From Streptomyces angustmyceticus (GTDB lineage Bacteria > Actinomycetota > Actinomycetes > Streptomycetales > Streptomycetaceae): a stretch of DNA of 64,000 bases. Of the stretch, positions 59,758-64,000 are shown piece by piece. The notes below the pieces were generated by a model. The model saw only the letters and a list, made by a program, of their open reading frames with translations, was not told the origin of the DNA and did no database searches. The stretch is taken from NCBI RefSeq assembly GCF_019933235.1, contig NZ_CP082945.1:3720001-3784000 (forward strand), given 5' to 3'. Numbering within the stretch: position 1 is the stretch's first letter; every line of letters starts with the position of its first letter. Made by a program: the position numbers and the translations under genes.

Positions 59758-60989
59758 CCGCTCCCGCCCGTACCGCCCGCGTGCACGCCCCCCGCTCGTC
59801 CGCGGAGCTGATCCAGGCCGAGGGCCCGGTCCTCGCGCACAACTACCACCCGCTGCCCGTGGTGGTCGCGCGCGCCGAGGGCGTCTGGGTCGAGGACGTC
59901 GAGGGGCGCCGCTACCTCGACATGCTGGCCGGCTACTCCGCACTCAACTTCGGCCATCGCCACCCGGCCCTGATCGAGGCCGCGCACCGCCAGCTCGACC
60001 AGCTGACCCTCACCTCCCGCGCCTTCCACAACGACCGCCTCGCCGGCTTCGCCGAGGGCCTGGCCGAGCTGACCGGCCAGGACATGGTCCTGCCGATGAA
60101 CACCGGCGCCGAGGCGGTGGAGAGCGGCATCAAGGTCGCGCGCAAGTGGGCGTACGACGTCAAGGGCGTCCCCGCGGACCGGGCGACGATCGTGGTGGCC
60201 GGCGGCAACTTCCACGGCCGGACGACGACCATCGTCGGCTTCTCCGACGACGACACCGCCCGCGCCGGCTTCGGCCCCTTCGCCCCCGGCTTCCGCACCG
60301 TCCCCTACAACGACCTCGCCGCGCTCGAAGCGGCCGTGGACGAGACGACGGCCGCGGTGCTGATCGAGCCCATCCAGGGCGAGGCGGGCGTCCTCATCCC
60401 CGACGACGGCTACCTCGCCGGGGTACGCGACCTGACCCGGCGGGCCGGGTGCCTGTTCATCGCCGACGAGATCCAGTCCGGGCTGGGCCGCACCGGCACC
60501 ACCCTGGCCGTCGAGCACGAGTCCGTCGTGCCGGACGTGCTGCTCCTGGGCAAGGCGCTCGGCGGCGGCATCGTGCCGGTCTCCGCGGTGGTCGCCCGCC
60601 GCGAGGTGCTCGGTGTCCTGGGTCCGGGCCAGCACGGTTCGACGTTCGGCGGCAACCCCCTGGCGGCCGCGGTGGGTTCGGCCGTCGTCGAGCTGCTGGC
60701 CACCGGGGAGTTCCAGCGCCGCGCCGCCGAGCTGGGCGAGCGGCTGCGCGGCGGCCTGGCCGCGCTGACCGGCAAGGGCGTGACCGGCTTCCGCGCCCGC
60801 GGCCTGTGGGCGGGCGTCGACATCGACCCCGCGCTCGGCACCGGCCGGGAGATCAGCGAACGCCTGCTGAAGGAGGGCGTCCTGGTCAAGGACACCCACG
60901 GCTCCACGATCCGGCTCGCCCCGCCGCTGACCATCACCGGCGAGGAACTGGACGCGGCGCTGGGGAGCCTGGAGCGGGCGCTGGGCTGA
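59754..60989 (+). CDS. rocD: Ornithine-oxo-acid transaminase
   Basis: A 411-aa PLP-dependent class III aminotransferase converting ornithine to glutamate-5-semialdehyde. Motifs: LDMLAGYSALNFGHRHP, NTGAEAVESGIKVARKW, GNFHGRTTTIVGFS, IEPIQGEAGV, IADEIQSGLGRTG, and the PLP lysine in LLLGKALGGG (Lys267). Full length. AGGAG lies upstream of the ATG, which overlaps the ddaH stop. Together with ddaH and AsnC it forms an arginine/ornithine catabolic unit. Confidence 0.95.
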   Translation: MTAPARTARVHAPRSSAELIQAEGPVLAHNYHPLPVVVARAEGVWVEDVEGRRYLDMLAGYSALNFGHRHPALIEAAHRQLDQLTLTSRAFHNDRLAGFAEGLAELTGQDMVLPMNTGAEAVESGIKVARKWAYDVKGVPADRATIVVAGGNFHGRTTTIVGFSDDDTARAGFGPFAPGFRTVPYNDLAALEAAVDETTAAVLIEPIQGEAGVLIPDDGYLAGVRDLTRRAGCLFIADEIQSGLGRTGTTLAVEHESVVPDVLLLGKALGGGIVPVSAVVARREVLGVLGPGQHGSTFGGNPLAAAVGSAVVELLATGEFQRRAAELGERLRGGLAALTGKGVTGFRARGLWAGVDIDPALGTGREISERLLKEGVLVKDTHGSTIRLAPPLTITGEELDAALGSLERALG

Positions 60990-61022
60990 CCCGGCACACC
61001 CCGGCTCCCGTCCGGCGCGCGG

Positions 61023-61058
61023 GGAGCGGCCGCGGCTCGTGCGAGCCGCGGCCGCTCC
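61023..61058. terminator. Bidirectional stem-loop terminator
   Basis: 17-bp perfect inverted repeat (GGAGCGGCCGCGGCTCG and complement) with a 2-nt centre, between convergent genes. Confidence 0.85.
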
Positions 61059-61075
61059 GCGTCCGGACGACGCCC

Positions 61076-61474
61076 CTAGAAGGAGCCGTTGCGGTCGCGG
61101 ATGTCGATGCACGCCTTGTGCGAGCTGCCCTTGAACCGCACGCAGAGGTTCCCGGAGGACTGGATGCCCGGGGCGGTGTGGCCGACGATCTTGCCGCCGG
61201 ACCGCTTCGCCTTGAAGGAGTAGGAGTAGCCGTCCGGCTGGTAGAGGTAGACGGTCGCGCTCTTCCGGCTCTTGGGCGGGTTGGTCCAGGACGCGGTGAC
61301 GTGGCCGGGGTTGGCCGTCCCGTTCTGTCCGTCGGCGGAGATGCAGATCTGCGGCCCCGACCAGTCGTGGGTGCAGGAGGACGCGGCGGCGTGCGCGGCC
61401 GGGGTGGTGGCGACGGCGCTCAGTGCGACCGTCCCGGCGACGGTCAGCGCGCGGAGCAGCTTCGAACGGGTCAT
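61076..61474 (-). CDS. Small secreted protein, function unknown
   Basis: A 132-aa exported protein. The signal peptide (MTRSKLLRALTVAGTVALSAV) ends near TTPAAHA. The mature part of about 100 residues contains four cysteines (in SSCTHDW, QICIS, NLCVRF and KACIDI), probably two disulfides, and beta-type alternation (SATVYLYQPDGYSYSFKAK). No family is recognised. A start further upstream lacks support. Confidence 0.75.
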   Translation of the reverse strand: MTRSKLLRALTVAGTVALSAVATTPAAHAAASSCTHDWSGPQICISADGQNGTANPGHVTASWTNPPKSRKSATVYLYQPDGYSYSFKAKRSGGKIVGHTAPGIQSSGNLCVRFKGSSHKACIDIRDRNGSF

Positions 61475-61598
61475 GTGGTGGGGGGAGTCCTCTCCTCGGC
61501 GGGCCGGCACAAGACATGACGGCCCCGCCACGAATGGGGCGTGGCGGGGACCGCGATCACGTAGTTGATCTTAGTCGATTATTCGAACTCGCGTGCCA

Positions 61599-62231
61599 TT
61601 ACGCCATGTTGGCGCCTGGCGCCGCCGGCCCCCGGACCGGCGGCCCGCACTCCGCCGCCCCGGCCGCGCCGCCCGCCGGCGACGCCATGAGGACGGCGGC
61701 CGCCGCACGGGCCTCCGGGGCGGCGGCCCCGCCCCGGAGCGCGGCCCCCGCGATCGCGCCGTCGATCAGCAGCACCAACTGGCGCCCCAGCAGTTCCGGT
61801 TGATCCGCCCCCGCGGCCCGCACCAGCCCGGTCACATACGCCAGCAGCGCGCTCTTGTGGTCCCGCGCGACCCGCCCGACCCCGTCCGAGGCCGCCCCCA
61901 GCTCCCCGTAGGCATTCGCGAAGGCGCAGCCGCGGAACCCCGGCTCCGCGAACCAGTCGCCCAGCCAGTCGAAGACCGCGAGCGGCCGGGCGGCGGGATC
62001 GTCGGTGTGCGCGTCGACGTACTCCGCGAGCGCCGCGCGCCAACGGCCGTCCCGGCGCCGCAGATACGCCTCGACGAGATCCCGCTTCGCGGGGAAGCAC
62101 TGGTACAGCCGCTTGAGCGACACCCCCGCCGCGCCACGGAGTTCATCCATCCCGACGGACTGGATGCCGCGCTCGTAGAACAGCGTCTCCGCGGCGTCGA
62201 GTATCCGCGTGCGGGCTTCGTCGAGGTCCAT
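61599..62231 (-). CDS. TetR family transcriptional regulator
   Basis: A 210-aa repressor. HTH: RTRILDAAETLFYERGIQSVGMDELRGAAGVSLKRLYQCFPAKRDLV. The C-terminal domain resembles TetR regulators of the LmrA/YxaF type (FAEPGFRGCAFANAYGEL). The end is Ala/Gly/Pro-rich. It is divergent from an NTF2-like gene, with two 16-bp operators in the 95-bp intergenic region, one within its own leader. Confidence 0.92.
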   Translation of the reverse strand: MDLDEARTRILDAAETLFYERGIQSVGMDELRGAAGVSLKRLYQCFPAKRDLVEAYLRRRDGRWRAALAEYVDAHTDDPAARPLAVFDWLGDWFAEPGFRGCAFANAYGELGAASDGVGRVARDHKSALLAYVTGLVRAAGADQPELLGRQLVLLIDGAIAGAALRGGAAAPEARAAAAVLMASPAGGAAGAAECGPPVRGPAAPGANMA

Positions 62232-62252
62232 GGCGCTTCCGGGGCCTTGCGG

Positions 62253-62268
62253 GAGAACGGTCGTTCTC
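62253..62268. promoter_or_regulatory. TetR operator 1
   Basis: GAGAACGGTCGTTCTC: 7-bp perfect arms around GT. It is identical in reverse to operator 2. Confidence 0.85.
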
Positions 62269-62286
62269 TACACTAGCCGACCAAGC

Positions 62287-62302
62287 GAGAACGACCGTTC
62301 TC
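62287..62302. promoter_or_regulatory. TetR operator 2
   Basis: GAGAACGACCGTTCTC: the reverse complement of operator 1, centred 34 bp away, 25 bp before the NTF2-like ATG. Confidence 0.85.
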
Positions 62303-62326
62303 CGATCGTGGAAGAGGGAGCCCGCC

Positions 62327-62785
62327 ATGGCCGCACGCCCGCCTTTCCCCCCGTTCGACGAGCACAGCGCACGGCAGAAGGTGCAGGCGGCCGAGGACGC
62401 CTGGAACACCCGCGACCCCGAACGGGTCGCCCTCGCCTACACCGAGGACTCCGTCTGGCGCAATCGCGACACCTTCCTCACCGGCCGCGAGGAGATCGTC
62501 GCGTTCCTGCGCCGGAAGTGGGCCCGGGAGCTGGACTACGCGCTGCGCAAGGAGCTGTGGTCCTACAGCGGCAACCGCATCGCGGTGCGCTTCCAGTACG
62601 AGTGCCACGACGCGACCGGCCAGTGGTGGCGCAGCTACGGCAACGAACTGTGGGAGTTCGACGAGGAAGGGCTGATGCGGCGCCGGGAGGCCGGCATCCA
62701 CGATGTCGCGATCACCGGGGACGAACGGCGCATCACCGGCCCCCGCCCGGAGGAGGAGCGGGGGCACCCGCTGCCGTTCCGCTGA
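62327..62785 (+). CDS. NTF2-like (DUF1348) family protein
   Basis: A 152-aa protein with the SnoaL/NTF2-like cone fold. It starts FPPFDEHSARQKVQAAEDAWNTRDPERVALAYTEDSVWRNRDTFLTGREEIVAFLRRKW and ends with EFDEEGLMRRREAGIHD, a clear match to the DUF1348 group. Function unknown; related folds bind small hydrophobic ligands or act as isomerases. ATG with GAGGGAG upstream. Likely repressed by the divergent TetR. Confidence 0.9.
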   Translation: MAARPPFPPFDEHSARQKVQAAEDAWNTRDPERVALAYTEDSVWRNRDTFLTGREEIVAFLRRKWARELDYALRKELWSYSGNRIAVRFQYECHDATGQWWRSYGNELWEFDEEGLMRRREAGIHDVAITGDERRITGPRPEEERGHPLPFR

Positions 62786-62878
62786 GGGCAGGCCCGGGGC
62801 CGTCCGGGGCCCGGTCCGCGGGGCGGGTGCCGCGTTTCGCCCGTGCGCGGAGCGGGAACGTATGGACCCACCGAACCA

Positions 62879-62916
62879 ATGGGCTGCCCATCCCTCCTCG
62901 GGGATGGGCAGCCCAT
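62879..62916 (+). terminator. Stem-loop terminator after the NTF2-like gene
   Basis: 16-bp perfect stem (ATGGGCTGCCCATCCC and complement) with loop TCCTCG, 94 bp past the stop. Confidence 0.85.
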
Positions 62917-62996
62917 GGTGTTGCTGTGACCTGTGGGTCTGTAGTTGTGACGCCCCGGAGCGGGATCTCTGGACGGCCCCCGCAGAAGGGGTCCAC

Positions 62997-64000
62997 ATGA
63001 GCACGAATCTTCTGTCGCCGCAGCAGGAACTGCTGGGCACCGCCGCCCTCCCCGGCCAGGCACGGCCGGCCGCCGAGGGGACCGCGAGCCGGTCCGCGGC
63101 GGCGCCGCACACCTTCCTGGCGGTCACGTCGATCCCCGTCGGCACCAACCCTGTCGGGCTGGCGTTCATCCCCAACGGCGACCTCTACGTCGCCAACTCC
63201 GGGTCGAGCAATGTGTTCACCATCGACACCGCCACGGACACCGTCATCGGCGCCGCCATCCCCACCGGCACCACGCCGGCCTGGCTGACCGTCGCCCCCA
63301 ACGGCAGCGCCTACGTCCCCAACAACATCTCGAACAACGTGACGGTGATCGACACCGCCACCAGCACCGTCATCGCCACCATCCCCCTCAGCGGCGGCCC
63401 CGCCGCGGCGGCGGTCGTCCCCAGCGGCAACGTCTACGTCAGCCGCTTCGGGGCGAACAGCGTGCAGGAGATCGACACCACCACCAACACCGTCGTCGGC
63501 GCGGCCATCCCCACCGGCAGCGGCCCGGTCGGGATCGCGGTCGCCCCCAACGGCAAGGCGTACGTCGCCAACCGGAACGCGAACAACGTGACGGTGATCG
63601 ACACCGCCACCAACCTGGTCGTCACCACGATCGCCGGCTTCAACCAGCCGAACTTCGTGGCGATCGGCCCCAACGGCAACGCCTACGTCGCCAACATCGG
63701 GGCGAACAACGTGTCCGTGGTCGACACCACCGCGGACACGATCCTCACCACGATCCCCGTCGGCACCAACCCGTGGGGCATCACGGTCGGCCCCGACGGC
63801 AACGCCTACACGGCCAACCGCGGGTCGAACAACGTGTCGGTGATCGACACCACCACCAACACCACCATCGGCGCCCCGATCGCCGTCGGCAGCCAGCCGA
63901 TCGCCCTGGTGGTCGCGCCGAACAACAAGGTCTACGTCACCAACATCGCCGGGGCCAGCGTCAGCGTCATCCAGTTCGACCCGACGATCAGCAGCATCAC
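62997..64000 (+). CDS. YVTN beta-propeller repeat protein, 3' partial
   Basis: The first 334 codons of a gene running off the window. After an N-terminal stretch MSTNLLSPQQELLGTAA without a clear signal peptide (residues 1-40), there are about seven repeats of 40-43 residues. They follow the pattern VGxxPxGIAVxPNGxxYVANxxxNNVTVIDTATNTVxxTI, the YVTN/NHL-like surface-propeller signature. Repeats are spaced about 120-129 bp. AAGGGG lies 6 nt before the ATG. Such proteins are usually cell-surface or secreted with unknown ligands. Confidence 0.85.
   Translation, partial: MSTNLLSPQQELLGTAALPGQARPAAEGTASRSAAAPHTFLAVTSIPVGTNPVGLAFIPNGDLYVANSGSSNVFTIDTATDTVIGAAIPTGTTPAWLTVAPNGSAYVPNNISNNVTVIDTATSTVIATIPLSGGPAAAAVVPSGNVYVSRFGANSVQEIDTTTNTVVGAAIPTGSGPVGIAVAPNGKAYVANRNANNVTVIDTATNLVVTTIAGFNQPNFVAIGPNGNAYVANIGANNVSVVDTTADTILTTIPVGTNPWGITVGPDGNAYTANRGSNNVSVIDTTTNTTIGAPIAVGSQPIALVVAPNNKVYVTNIAGASVSVIQFDPTISSI

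Overview
The window is high-GC actinobacterial DNA and almost certainly a Streptomyces chromosome. Codons end mostly in G or C, GTG starts are common, many genes are coupled by ATGA overlaps, and stem-loops without a U-tract separate the units. Diagnostic content includes a bifunctional geosmin synthase, a type VII-type (WXG100) cassette, a SigE-family sigma factor, Tat- and Sec-exported proteins, and the core order recR / YbaB / dnaX with SRP RNA just upstream of dnaX. No transposase, integrase, prophage module or CRISPR array was seen.

Layout. 1-4.4 kb: 3' end of a class A penicillin-binding protein, convergent with a YqeY-like gene, then a calcineurin-type phosphoesterase, a Pr6Pr membrane protein and tRNA-Pro(CGG). 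5.1-9.1 kb: a large HTH-nSTAND1-WD40 receptor-like ATPase. 9.3-12.1 kb: a hairpin element, a GntR/HutC regulator, an amidohydrolase and a DoxX protein. 12.3-16.3 kb: a cell-envelope block with an LCP ligase and a MatB-like glycosyltransferase fused to a deacetylase domain that lacks its metal ligands. 16.8-18.9 kb: TetR plus cytochrome P450 behind a 37-bp perfect palindrome. 19-26 kb: lipoprotein, methyltransferase, S9 peptidase, His-rich cation diffusion facilitator and SURF1. 26.2-28.6 kb: SigE-family sigma factor coupled to a membrane partner. 29.3-31.6 kb: ask-asd, the entry to the aspartate amino-acid family. 32.2-36.7 kb: DUF5063, recR, ybaB, dnaX and SRP RNA. 36.8-40.1 kb: tRNA-Ser(GGA) followed by a WXG100-type four-gene cassette whose last gene may be frameshifted. 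40-44.2 kb: a MoxR ATPase / VWA-metalloprotease / unknown-protein trio. 44.3-50.4 kb: APC permease, ABC exporter, a 44-aa Arg/Tyr peptide, and an MBL-fold hydrolase divergent from a TetR. 50.5-54.3 kb: a secreted tandem-repeat protein and geosmin synthase. 54.4-61 kb: two coupled RimK-like ATP-grasp ligases, a Tat-exported amidohydrolase missing its catalytic core, and AsnC / dimethylargininase / ornithine aminotransferase. 61-64 kb: a small secreted protein, TetR divergent from an NTF2-like protein with two matching operators, and a YVTN beta-propeller protein cut by the window end.

The best candidates for little-described biology are the nSTAND1-WD40 protein, the MoxR-VWA trio, the WXG cassette and the twin ATP-grasp pair. 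Family calls come from motifs I can read in the translations. Promoters, operators and some start sites are inferences.
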